Assembly: GCF_015627125.1 (NCBI RefSeq)
Contig: NZ_VTDO01000002.1
Location: forward strand, 363,711-427,710
Length of the DNA stretch: 64,000 nucleotides
Source: Acinetobacter rathckeae
GTDB taxonomy: Bacteria > Pseudomonadota > Gammaproteobacteria > Pseudomonadales > Moraxellaceae
Direction of reading: 5' to 3'
Below the pieces are notes generated by a model that saw only the letters and a program-made list of their open reading frames with translations, did no database searches and was not told the DNA's origin. The position numbers and the translations under genes were made by a program. Shown one piece after another: positions 41,903 through 50,203 of the stretch; position 1 is the stretch's first letter, and every line of letters starts with the position of its first letter.

Positions 41903-44185
41903 ATGCTTAGTCGTCAACTAGAGGTTTCTTTACGTTTGGCTGTTAGTATGGCAAGACAAAAAAGACATGAGTTTCTTACAGTTGAACATCTACTTTTAGC
42001 ATTATTAGACAATGACTCAGCTGTGAATGCATTACGTGCATGTGGGGCAGATATTGTCACTTTACGTAAAGAACTTGAAGAGTACGTTGAGCAACATACC
42101 CCTAAACTTGGTGAGCACAGTGAGCAAGCACCACACCCGACAGAAAGTTTTGACCGTATTTTACAACGGGCGATTTTTCATGTGCAATCAGGTGGTGGAG
42201 ACCGTACCGTAGAGGGTGCAGATGTATTGGTTGCAATGTACTCAGAGCGAGATGCATTTGCTGTATATTTACTTAAACGCCATCAGATTAATCGTTTAAC
42301 TTTAACGCAGTATTTGTCACATGGTACCTCTAAAATTGAAAGTGCTTCTTCTGAAGAAGACACAGAAGAAGCAGATGTAGAAGCAACCAGCAAAGATTCT
42401 GTAGATACAGTATTAGATGCCTATACGCTGAATTTAAACGTAGAGGCGGCCAAAGGAAAAACAGACCCTCTTATTGGTCGAGAAAAAGAAATTGAACGTG
42501 CGGCACAAATTTTATGTCGTCGCCGTAAAAATAACCCATTGCTTGTTGGTGACCCTGGTGTAGGTAAAACCTCTATTGCTGAAGGGTTAGCATGGTTAAT
42601 TGTCAATGAGAAAGCACCTAAACCATTGCATCAGGCTGAAATCTATAGTTTAGACTTAGGTGCATTGGTTGCAGGTACAAAATACCGAGGTGATTTTGAA
42701 AAGCGTCTCAAGCAATTGCTGAATGCACTCAAGAAAAAGCCAAATGCAATTTTATTTATTGATGAAATTCATATGATTATTGGTGCTGGCTCAAGCATGG
42801 GTAGTACCATGGATGCATCAAACCTGATTAAACCTGCACTTGCAAATGGGACGTTACGCTGTATTGGTTCAACGACTTTCCAAGAGTATCGTCAAGAGTT
42901 TGAAAAAGATCATGCACTGTCACGCCGTTTCCAAAAAATAGATGTTAATGAGCCGAGCGTGAGTGAAACCATTGAAATTTTACGTGGTCTAAAAAGTCGT
43001 TTCGAAGACTTCCACCATGTAGAATATGACGATCAGGCACTTGCAAGTGCAGCAGAGTTATCTGCAAAATTTATTAATGACCGATTCTTACCAGATAAAG
43101 CCATAGATGTGATTGATGAAGCAGGGGCTCAGTGTCGTTTAAAAGGTTTAGAAGAACGTACACACATTTCTGTAGAGCAGATTGAAGATGTGATTTCGAA
43201 AATTGCCCGTATTCCGCCGAAAACAGTTTCTAAAGATGATAAATCTGTATTACAGCATTTAGAGCGTGATTTGAAACGTGTGGTCTTTGGGCAAGAAGAA
43301 GCAATTACTGCATTATCATCTGTGATTAAACTTTCTAGAGCAGGCTTAAAATCACCAAATAAGCCTGTTGGTAGTTTTGTATTTGCAGGGCCTACAGGTG
43401 TAGGTAAAACAGAAGTGACCAAACAGCTTGCGAAGTTGCTAGGTGTAGAGCTGATTCGTTTTGACATGTCTGAGTACATGGAGCGTCACGCCGTGTCACG
43501 CTTAATTGGTGCACCTCCAGGATATGTTGGTTTTGATCAGGGTGGTCTGCTTACAGATGCTATTCATAAAAATCCGCACTGCGTTTTATTGTTAGATGAG
43601 ATTGAAAAAGCACACCCAGATGTCTTTAATTTGCTTTTACAAATTATGGATCATGGCACACTTACGGACAATAACGGTCGTAAATCAGACTTCCGTAATG
43701 TGATCTTAGTACTGACTACCAATGTGGGTGCAGAAAGTATTTCTCGTTCAAGCATTGGTTTTACAGAACAAGATCATAGTCTTGATAACCAAGATGCAAT
43801 GAAAAAGGCATTTTCACCAGAGTTTCGTAACCGTTTAGACAGTACGATTCAGTTTAAAGCGTTGCCAAAATCAATTATTGAGTCGGTTGTTGATAAGTTC
43901 CTCACAGAACTCCAAGCACAGCTTGATGATAAAAAAGTGGTTTTAGAGGTGGATACTTCTGCGCGCCAATGGCTTGCAGAACATGGCTATGATTACTACA
44001 TGGGTGCAAGACCAATGCAACGTTTGATTCAAGAGCATTTGAAGAAGCCACTTGCCGATATGATTTTATTTGGTGAGTTAGCAGAGCATGGTGGTAATGT
44101 GGCTGTGTCTGTAAAATCTGAACACGGTAAAGATATCGGTTTACTGCTGACAGTATTTGAAGATCAAACCACAGTGGTTGGGTAA
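41903..44185 (+). CDS. clpA: ATP-dependent Clp protease ATP-binding subunit ClpA
   Basis: AAA+ unfoldase of the ClpAP protease, 760 residues. An N-domain (1-140) for adaptor binding precedes D1 (Walker A GDPGVGKTS, Walker B LFIDEIHMI) and D2 (GPTGVGKTEVTK, LLLDEIEKAH). It starts 10 bp after clpS. A Glu/Asp-rich linker lies before D1. Confidence 0.97.
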   Translation: MLSRQLEVSLRLAVSMARQKRHEFLTVEHLLLALLDNDSAVNALRACGADIVTLRKELEEYVEQHTPKLGEHSEQAPHPTESFDRILQRAIFHVQSGGGDRTVEGADVLVAMYSERDAFAVYLLKRHQINRLTLTQYLSHGTSKIESASSEEDTEEADVEATSKDSVDTVLDAYTLNLNVEAAKGKTDPLIGREKEIERAAQILCRRRKNNPLLVGDPGVGKTSIAEGLAWLIVNEKAPKPLHQAEIYSLDLGALVAGTKYRGDFEKRLKQLLNALKKKPNAILFIDEIHMIIGAGSSMGSTMDASNLIKPALANGTLRCIGSTTFQEYRQEFEKDHALSRRFQKIDVNEPSVSETIEILRGLKSRFEDFHHVEYDDQALASAAELSAKFINDRFLPDKAIDVIDEAGAQCRLKGLEERTHISVEQIEDVISKIARIPPKTVSKDDKSVLQHLERDLKRVVFGQEEAITALSSVIKLSRAGLKSPNKPVGSFVFAGPTGVGKTEVTKQLAKLLGVELIRFDMSEYMERHAVSRLIGAPPGYVGFDQGGLLTDAIHKNPHCVLLLDEIEKAHPDVFNLLLQIMDHGTLTDNNGRKSDFRNVILVLTTNVGAESISRSSIGFTEQDHSLDNQDAMKKAFSPEFRNRLDSTIQFKALPKSIIESVVDKFLTELQAQLDDKKVVLEVDTSARQWLAEHGYDYYMGARPMQRLIQEHLKKPLADMILFGELAEHGGNVAVSVKSEHGKDIGLLLTVFEDQTTVVG

Positions 44186-44208
44186 GTGTAGAGGCATAGG
44201 TTGAAATT

Positions 44209-44556
44209 ATGGATATATTAAAAATACTCTCAACCTTTGCTTTGTTTTTTGTTACTGCAATTGCAGAGATTTTAGGCTGTTACTTTCCATACCTGATGTT
44301 CAGTGAAGGTAAAACAAAATGGTTGTGGGTTCCTACAGCCATTTGTTTATTGCTATTTGTATGGTTGCTGACACTACATCCAGCCGCATCTGGTCGTATT
44401 TATGCAGCTTATGGTGGTATATATATATTTACAGCTTTATTATGGTTAAGATTTTTTGATAATATTGCACTAACAAAATGGTACATGGTTGGTGGTTTTG
44501 TTGTTTTGTGTGGGGCTTTTATCATTATATTGCAACCTAATGGTTTGACAAAATAA
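44209..44556 (+). CDS. YnfA/UPF0060 family membrane protein
   Basis: The 115-residue protein has four predicted transmembrane helices. The pattern GCYFPYLMFSEGK, then LTLHPAASGRIYAAYGG, then WLRFFDN, marks the YnfA family, related to small multidrug resistance proteins. The function in Acinetobacter is unclear. It lies 23 bp after clpA. Confidence 0.88.
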   Translation: MDILKILSTFALFFVTAIAEILGCYFPYLMFSEGKTKWLWVPTAICLLLFVWLLTLHPAASGRIYAAYGGIYIFTALLWLRFFDNIALTKWYMVGGFVVLCGAFIIILQPNGLTK

Positions 44557-44635
44557 TCACCTCACAAAATATTTACAATTTCATGTATTGAAATCATGCC
44601 TTAAAACCATATGGAATAATGAGGTAATTATCATC

Positions 44636-44830
44636 ATGAGTAATCAACTTGTTGAGTTATTAGAAGCAATAGAAATCGAAAAAAAAGGGTATGACACTAT
44701 TTATTTTAACAAGGGGTTATTGTTTAAAGTTATACATGATTCAGACAGTCATATTTTAGTTAAAGCAGACAATGATTTTACCTTTACTCTAGCAAAGCTC
44801 GGGCAAGATAAATTATGGAAATATCTTTAA
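44636..44830 (+). CDS. Short hypothetical protein
   Basis: 64 residues from the ATG at 44636, which has GAGG about 10 bases upstream. It is acidic, with a hydrophobic core (YDTIYFNKGLLFKVIHDSD), and is not recognised as a known family. A bidirectional terminator follows. Confidence 0.6.
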   Translation: MSNQLVELLEAIEIEKKGYDTIYFNKGLLFKVIHDSDSHILVKADNDFTFTLAKLGQDKLWKYL

Positions 44831-44843
44831 GCTAATGAAAATT

Positions 44844-44880
44844 GAGCAGTGTCTTGTATATTAAAGACACTGCAATTTTT
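44844..44880. terminator. Bidirectional terminator between hypothetical gene and MHS gene
   Basis: Perfect 10-bp stem GCAGTGTCTT (44846-44855) / AAGACACTGC (44864-44873), with T6 on the plus side. The two genes are convergent. Confidence 0.85.
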
Positions 44881-46187
44881 TAAGACGAATGGTTTAAGTC
44901 GGTATCTTTAGTTTCTTTAATAAAAATAAAAGCAACAAATGAAATTGCAGATGCTGCTACAAGATAATAACTCACTGCACTTAAGCCAAAGTTTTGGGCA
45001 AGGCTTGTTGCGGTAAATGGTGCGATAGATGCACCTAAAATTGCAGCTAGGGTGCATGCTAAGCCTGAACCAGTGTAGCGTACAGATGTTGGGAACATTT
45101 CTGATAAAATTGTACCCATTGGACCGCAGGTGCAACCCATAATAGATAACCCAATACATAAAAAAATAGTGACTGTAATGATATGACCTGCAATGAAAAA
45201 GTATGGCAGTGCTATAGCAAATGAAGCGGTCATAATGCATATTGCCATGTAGGTGTATTTTCTTCCGTATTTTTCTGAAACCATCGCAGATAGTGGTATA
45301 AATGCAGCAAAGAAGAATGTAGATAGTAATTGTATTTTTAGAAAATCACTTCGTGCATAGCCTAACGCTGTTGTACCCCAGTTGAGTGCAAAAACACTAA
45401 CAATATAAAAGAGTACGAAAGTACATATAGATGCCATTGTGCCTAAAAATAATGTTTTACCATGTTTAGTAAATACATCTTTTAGCGGTACATTGACTTT
45501 TTTTTCTGCATGTAAGAGCTGCTGAAAAGCAGGGGTTTCATGCAAAGAAATACGAATATATAAGCCTAATAGCACAAGTAATGCACTAGAGATAAACGGA
45601 ATTCTCCAGCCCCACTGTAAAAATGCTTGATTTGACATGACTGTACCAAGCAATATAAAAAACAGTGTGGCTAAAATAAAACCTAGAGGAATACCAAGTT
45701 GTGGAAACATACCATACCAAGCACGTTTATTTGCAGGTGCATTTTCTGTAGCAAGTAGTATTGCACCTCCCCATTCACCTCCAAGACCAAGACCTTGCCC
45801 AAAGCGACAAAGTGCGAGTAAGAATGGTGCTGCAATGCCAATTTGAGCATACGTTGGTAATAGTCCTATACATACGGTAGAAAGACCCATCAGTAAAAGC
45901 GCTATGACTAGAGTAGACTTACGACCAATACGATCACCCAAGTGACCAAAAAGGGCCGCACCAATGGGTCTAGCAATAAAAGCCACGGCAAAAACCACTA
46001 AAGATTTTAAAGTTGCAGCACTATCGCTATCTATAGGAAAGAAGAGGTGAGGGAATACCAATACAGCAGCAGTTGCATAAATATAAAAGTCAAAAAACTC
46101 TATGGTTGTACCAACAAGGCTTGCGATACAAACACGTGTAGATGAGTTGTGGTATGTAGGTTGAGTGGATGAATCTATTTTAGACAT
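44880..46187 (-). CDS. MHS family MFS transporter (copy 1)
   Basis: The 435-residue MFS permease has about 12 transmembrane helices. The MHS signatures SLVGTTIEFFDFYIYATAAV, GHLGDRIGRKSTL and FGQGLGLGGEWGGA mark the ProP/ShiA/KgtP-like group, which imports organic acids or osmolytes by proton symport. The substrate is not defined by context. A close paralogue lies next to it on the same strand, so this is a tandem duplication. Confidence 0.9.
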   Translation of the reverse strand: MSKIDSSTQPTYHNSSTRVCIASLVGTTIEFFDFYIYATAAVLVFPHLFFPIDSDSAATLKSLVVFAVAFIARPIGAALFGHLGDRIGRKSTLVIALLLMGLSTVCIGLLPTYAQIGIAAPFLLALCRFGQGLGLGGEWGGAILLATENAPANKRAWYGMFPQLGIPLGFILATLFFILLGTVMSNQAFLQWGWRIPFISSALLVLLGLYIRISLHETPAFQQLLHAEKKVNVPLKDVFTKHGKTLFLGTMASICTFVLFYIVSVFALNWGTTALGYARSDFLKIQLLSTFFFAAFIPLSAMVSEKYGRKYTYMAICIMTASFAIALPYFFIAGHIITVTIFLCIGLSIMGCTCGPMGTILSEMFPTSVRYTGSGLACTLAAILGASIAPFTATSLAQNFGLSAVSYYLVAASAISFVAFIFIKETKDTDLNHSS

Positions 46188-46559
46188 AAAAGACCCCTAT
46201 ATTGTTATAGCTTTTTAGTTGAATGAGGCTGAGTAGAGCAAAAAATTAGATGAGATTTGAATAATCATATATTAAATTTGATGGTTTATATGACTATTTT
46301 CTTACATGAATGAAGATAATGAGCTAAAGGTGCCATATTCATAAAACGACTAAAACTCACGTAAAGGATTATTCTATTAATAGAAAGTGATGGTATCTGT
46401 GCTAAACAAGTCCCCTTGTTTTTTTATTATAGTTTGTATGAACTGGCTATGTTTACCATAAATATGACTAAGTGAAATTAGAGCGGTGTATTAAGTAACG
46501 AGTCTAGCAGTAAACCTAACACAGCATAGGCCGTGTTAGGTTTAATAGAAATTGATATT
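46188..46559. other. Intergenic region between the two MHS genes
   Basis: 372 AT-rich bases. It holds the promoter zone of copy 1 (near 46190-46330) and the copy 2 terminator (46512-46543). No gene seen. Confidence 0.6.
46511..46546 (-). terminator. Intrinsic terminator after MHS copy 2
   Basis: Perfect 11-bp stem AAACCTAACAC (46512-46522) / GTGTTAGGTTT (46533-46543) just downstream of the gene on the minus strand, with no long T run. Confidence 0.7.
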
Positions 46560-47879
46560 TTAAAGTTCGTTGTTCACATCAATACTTTTGGTTTCACGCA
46601 TGCATAAGAATGCAATAAATGAAATGGTGGCTGCTGTAATAATATAGTAGCCAACAGCTTGTATCCCGTAGTCTTTAGCAAGACTACTTGCAATGAGTGG
46701 TGCAAAAGATGCACCTAAAATACCTGCTAAGTTAAATGCGAGTGCTGAACCCGTATAACGTACAGATGTTGGAAATATTTCTGACAATACTGTGCCAATC
46801 GGGCCATAAGTGCATCCCATAATTGCAAGACCGATGCATAAAAATACAACAATTAACACAGGATTGTTAGCAACAAATAGGTAAGGGAGTGCTAAGCCAA
46901 ATAATGCGGTTAAAATACACATTGCAGCAGAGGTCGTTTTACGTCCAATTTTTTCTGCGAGTAAAGCAGAAATAGGAATAAATGCTGCAAAAAACAGAGT
47001 TGCGAATAACTGCATTTTTAAGAAGTCACCACGTGCATAACCAAGTGCAGTTGTTCCCCAGTTGAGTGCAAATACAGTCATCATATAAAATAAAACAAAT
47101 GTACAAACAGCAGATAGTGTTCCAATAAGTAAAGTTAAGCTATGTTTGCTAAATACTTCTTTAAATGGAATATTTGCTTCTTTTTGTTTGTTGAGTACAC
47201 GTTTAAATGCAGGTGTTTCATGCAGTTTTAAACGAATATATAAACCAACAAGAACGAGTAATGAACTGGCAATAAATGGAATACGCCAGCCCCATTGTAA
47301 AAAGTTTTCATTTGACATGACTGCACCAAGTAGCAAGAATGAACCTGCTGCAAGTACAAAGCCAATCGGTGCACCTAATTGAGGAAACATACCATACCAA
47401 GCACGTTTCCCTTCAGGTGCATTTTCGGTTGCAAGTAAAATTGCACCGCTCCATTCACCGCCTAACCCAAGACCTTGACCAAAACGACAAAGTACCAAAC
47501 ACAGTGGTGCGAGAATACCAATTTGTTCATAGGTTGGTAGTAAACCAATACATACAGTTGAAAGCCCCATAAGTAATAAGGCTGCAACAAGAGTGGACTT
47601 ACGGCCGACTCGGTCACCCAAATGTCCAAATACAGCCGCCCCAACAGGACGTGCAATAAAAGCGACTGCAAAAACAGCTAAAGATTGTAGTGTTGCTGCA
47701 CCACTACTACTTGCTGGGAAAAATAGGTGAGGGAATACCAATACAGCAGCAGTTGCATAAATATAAAAGTCAAAAAATTCGATTGTCGTCCCAACAAGGC
47801 TCGCAATAAGTACTCTGGCCTTTGAGTTGGATTGAGTGTCTTCACTCATGGTTGATGACGTGTCCATAATATCGTTCAC
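46560..47879 (-). CDS. MHS family MFS transporter (copy 2)
   Basis: The 439-residue paralogue of the neighbouring permease shares long near-identical stretches such as GTTIEFFDFYIYATAAVLV and FGQGLGLGGEW. It carries a longer, Ser/Thr/Asp-rich N-terminus. Differences are spread over the length, so this is a diverged duplicate, not an assembly repeat. Start ambiguity: MNDIMDTSSTM has three ATGs close together. Confidence 0.9.
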   Translation of the reverse strand: MNDIMDTSSTMSEDTQSNSKARVLIASLVGTTIEFFDFYIYATAAVLVFPHLFFPASSSGAATLQSLAVFAVAFIARPVGAAVFGHLGDRVGRKSTLVAALLLMGLSTVCIGLLPTYEQIGILAPLCLVLCRFGQGLGLGGEWSGAILLATENAPEGKRAWYGMFPQLGAPIGFVLAAGSFLLLGAVMSNENFLQWGWRIPFIASSLLVLVGLYIRLKLHETPAFKRVLNKQKEANIPFKEVFSKHSLTLLIGTLSAVCTFVLFYMMTVFALNWGTTALGYARGDFLKMQLFATLFFAAFIPISALLAEKIGRKTTSAAMCILTALFGLALPYLFVANNPVLIVVFLCIGLAIMGCTYGPIGTVLSEIFPTSVRYTGSALAFNLAGILGASFAPLIASSLAKDYGIQAVGYYIITAATISFIAFLCMRETKSIDVNNEL

Positions 47880-48195
47880 ATAATTAAAAGTAGATTATTG
47901 TTTGAGTCGCTATTAAAAATAGCAACGGAAGAAGCAAAAAAATCATGGGGTATAGATTTTAGCTTCTAAATAAAGCAGAAAATTGTGGGTATGAGGTTCT
48001 GTTTTACAATGTATGTTTATTATGCGTATATTAATATTAAATTTATAGTCTAAATATTGCTAGTTTTATGAAAAAATATTCAACTTTAGGGCTGATTTTA
48101 GAAAAAATGTAAAAAAAATTAATATAACGCATTTCTTATGTGATCTATGAAAGCCAATAGTTTAAAATAGAGTAATATTTTGAGGTGATAGATTC
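47880..48195. other. Intergenic region upstream of MHS copy 2
   Basis: About 316 very AT-rich bases between divergent genes (MHS copy 2 to the left, small hypothetical to the right). Promoters for both are expected. No further structure was recognised. Confidence 0.6.
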
Positions 48196-48366
48196 ATGAG
48201 TAGTAAAGTTAAAAAACAGGTGGCATTACCATTTCCAGTGGCAAGCTTAGAACAGGCCGAGCAAAGTGATGCAGTACACAACCAAGTACGACCAAAAGCG
48301 CAGCAATATGCAGATCGTACATGGGCACCACCACGTGGTACACGACGTTCTATGGGTAAACGCTAA
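48196..48366 (+). CDS. Small conserved-looking hypothetical protein
   Basis: 56 residues, MSSKVKKQVALPFPV..., ending RTWAPPRGTRRSMGKR. GAGGTG lies about 10 bases before the ATG. Basic and rich in Pro/Arg/Gln, with no membrane segment. It is a plausible real gene because of its ribosome site, its coding-like composition and a hairpin terminator after it. Function unknown. Confidence 0.65.
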   Translation: MSSKVKKQVALPFPVASLEQAEQSDAVHNQVRPKAQQYADRTWAPPRGTRRSMGKR

Positions 48367-48398
48367 GCCTTGCAATTTATAATGTATGTGAAAACAAA

Positions 48399-48425
48399 GT
48401 AAAAGCATATAAAAAATGCTTTTAC
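48399..48425 (+). terminator. Hairpin after the 56-residue gene
   Basis: Perfect 9-bp stem GTAAAAGCA (48399-48407) / TGCTTTTAC (48417-48425) with a 9-base loop and no long T run. It abuts the rpmJ palindrome. Confidence 0.6.
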
Positions 48426-48426
48426 T

Positions 48427-48468
48427 CTCCCACATAGTGTTATATTATAACATAACACTATGTGGGAG
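48427..48468. promoter_or_regulatory. 42-bp palindrome upstream of rpmJ (possible Zur operator or leader hairpin)
   Basis: Perfect 17-bp arms CTCCCACATAGTGTTAT (48427-48443) and ATAACACTATGTGGGAG (48452-48468) with an 8-base centre. Inside lies GTTATATTATAAC (48439-48451), an odd dyad that resembles the AT-rich Zur box core. The right arm contains the rpmJ ribosome site GGGAG, 6 bases from the ATG. It may be a transcriptional operator, or an RNA hairpin that hides the ribosome site. Confidence 0.7.
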
Positions 48469-48474
48469 ATAACA

Positions 48475-48600
48475 ATGCAAGTATTATCATCATTAAAAAC
48501 GGCAAAAAGAAGATCTTCAGATTGCCAAATTGTACGCCGTAGAGGGAAGATTTTTGTAATTTGTAAATCTAACCCTCGTTTTAAAGCCAGACAAGGCTAA
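48475..48600 (+). CDS. rpmJ: 50S ribosomal protein L36, zinc-ligand-poor form
   Basis: 41 residues, [20 protein letters not shown] followed by [21 protein letters not shown]. The CQIVRRRGK...VICKSNPRF pattern is L36 of the YkgO type: two of the four zinc ligands of the classic form are missing (only two Cys, no ligand His). This C- paralogue usually replaces the zinc form during zinc starvation. The gene lies behind a strong ribosome site and a Zur-like palindrome, which supports that role. Its terminator follows. Confidence 0.92.
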   Translation: MQVLSSLKTAKRRSSDCQIVRRRGKIFVICKSNPRFKARQG

Positions 48601-48602
48601 AT

Positions 48603-48636
48603 AAAAAACCGAAGTGTATGCTTCGGTTTTTTATTT
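48603..48636 (+). terminator. Intrinsic terminator after rpmJ
   Basis: Perfect 12-bp stem AAAAAACCGAAG (48603-48614) / CTTCGGTTTTTT (48621-48632) with a 6-base loop. Confidence 0.9.
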
Positions 48637-48660
48637 TAATTAACTGAATGGGTAAAAAGA

Positions 48661-48884
48661 CAAATCAGAATTTAGGAAATCAAATACACACTATAAGTCA
48701 TCAAATAAATGAACCAGTAAGTTACAAAGTAGCAGAGAATTATTCAACACAATATTTATCTATGAATCAGTTTGAGGTCAGCATTGAGAAATAAGAGAAA
48801 TATAAACAGGTAAAACTAATATTAGAAAGAGACGGTTTGACTTGGAAAGTTGTAAAAGTTTATCTTCCAATAGGTGGTAACTAA
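48661..48884 (+). pseudogene. Remnant of a DUF2939-like gene
   Basis: One frame reads NYSTQYLSMNQFEVSI, then after an in-frame TAA at 48792-48794, LILERDGLTWKVVKV to a stop at 48882-48884. The intact DUF2939-like gene at 59460-60005 has YSTRYLSMNQFEVSI and ILERDGLSWKVAKI in the same order and spacing. Only the C-terminal third remains, with no start codon and an internal stop. The left end is uncertain: similarity is clear from about 48720. It lies outside the integrative element. Confidence 0.8.
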
Positions 48885-49123
48885 ACGCTAAGGTCTTTGT
48901 ATTTAAAAATATCTTATGCCTGTTTATCATTTAAAATACTTTAGCAATAGTCGCACCTCTTGTACGTTTGGCTGAGAGAATGGCCTTAAGTATTATTATA
49001 TATTTTTGTAGTAGTCTATGGATATATCTTAGATATGTATCCCTATGTATCTATCAACAGATATATAGGGATTTATTACGGTTATAATGTGAGTTTAGCT
49101 GTAGATCCTAGAAAATCTAATGA

Positions 49124-49477
49124 TTAAGCAATTCTTACAATTTTCAAATCTAGTAAAACTGCGACAATAAAAACAGCTTCATGGTTATTGCTAAAAGCAG
49201 GTAATAATTTTGCAACCGAGCCAAAAGTTTTATCAACAACTAGATTTGATAATATAGTACTTAGGTTTACTAACTCTGAATCATCATTTTCAGCAGTTAC
49301 ACGTTTGGTTGAAGAAATATCTTTGATTTCTAACATGTAGTCATTGGTATTGGCACATTGGCTGATACGGTATAGAAGTTTACCAGATGACTTTCTTAGT
49401 TTATGGCACTTACAAAAACTACTTGAAATAGGTGTATCTGATGTCAATTGATTGGTTACAACTTTATATTTTGCCAT
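49124..49477 (-). CDS. Hypothetical protein
   Basis: 117 residues, Lys/Ser-rich at the N-terminus with a Cys pair (SFCKCHKL) and a hydrophobic C-terminal stretch (EAVFIVAVLLDLKIVRIA). No known family recognised. It lies in the disturbed zone between rpmJ and the left repeat. The ATG is preceded by GAAACGAAG, a plausible ribosome site, and an 8-bp inverted repeat (ACACCTAT 49522-49529 / ATAGGTGT 49539-49546) lies upstream. Confidence 0.5.
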   Translation of the reverse strand: MAKYKVVTNQLTSDTPISSSFCKCHKLRKSSGKLLYRISQCANTNDYMLEIKDISSTKRVTAENDDSELVNLSTILSNLVVDKTFGSVAKLLPAFSNNHEAVFIVAVLLDLKIVRIA

Positions 49478-49742
49478 TACTTCGTTTCTAATCTAAAGAT
49501 TGGTCAAGGATATCTATCTGTACACCTATCGTCAATAAATAGGTGTGATACCTGTATGAAAATCATATCTATACTTCATAGAAATATGATTTTAAAGAGA
49601 GTATATGTGGATTACTGTAAATAATATGTAGAAGAAAATGTTAACTTACAATATGTTAGAGTATGGTGTTTAGTTCAAAATGAATTGAAGAGAGTGAAGA
49701 ATAAGTCAAAAAATTACAGAAAGTTTGGAAACTCTCAAACGC

Positions 49743-49835
49743 TAGAGACTAAAAAACCCCACAACTCAAACAGTTACGAGGTTTAATAAATGGTGGGCCC
49801 ACCGTGACTCGAACACGGGACCAATGGATTATGAG
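49743..49835. repeat. Left attachment repeat (attL) of the integrative element
   Basis: 93 bp matching 63893-63985 with four mismatches (positions 49759, 49762, 49770, 49825). An uninterrupted 54-bp identity spans 49771-49824. It contains the 3' part of a CAU tRNA gene (CCA end to anticodon) and its terminator. The mismatch at 49825 breaks a pair of the anticodon stem, so this copy is a non-functional fragment. Confidence 0.93.
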
Positions 49836-50045
49836 AAAAGATATTTTTCAATAAAATATATATCAAAAACAATTACTTAACTATACCAAATAATAAAAAC
49901 ACCAACAAAATCAATGAAGCCGCAATCTTACATATAAGTGTTTGAAAAGAAATGTTTTCTTGCTATGGTCATGAAAAAATATAAATTGAGAAGTTTGATA
50001 AGTATAAGAAAAATAAGTCATAATTTTTACAGCTTGGGGGTCAAA

Positions 50046-50170
50046 GACCGCAGATAGACCCCAAACCGCAACGGTACCGCAAAAATAGACCGCAGAAATC
50101 TAACAAGTTTTTGATGGACCGCAAAAGACCGCTCTGCTTTACACCTCAATGTTTGGACCGCAAATGGTCT
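50046..50170. repeat. Cluster of seven ACCGC iterons
   Basis: ACCGC in the same orientation begins at 50047, 50065, 50076, 50089, 50118, 50128 and 50157. Most copies read GACCGCA, several with a following A run. Spacings are 18, 11, 13, 29, 10 and 29 bases. One inverted relative (GGTCTTTTGC, 50166-50175) follows. The cluster lies about 210-335 bp inside the left repeat and immediately 3' of the helicase gene. It is AT-rich around it. Candidates: replication origin, integrase arm sites or regulator sites. Confidence 0.75.
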
Positions 50171-50203
50171 TTTGCAATATCACATTCATACATTGATCTA
50201 TGC

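Noticed and set aside
44880..47879. Assembly duplication of the MHS gene
   Set aside because: Differences are spread over the two copies and the flanks differ, so they are real paralogues.
48892..49020. Riboswitch-like sequence before the unknown ORF
   Set aside because: A TGAGAGAATGG stretch hints at a TPP element, but no other conserved parts or thiamine gene are present.
49791..49835. A tRNA gene at the left repeat
   Set aside because: Only the 3' part is present, and one change breaks the anticodon stem; the sequence after it is not the tRNA 5' half.
50046..50170. CRISPR-like repeats
   Set aside because: The shared unit is 5-7 bases with irregular spacing and no constant repeat length or spacers; iterons fit better.
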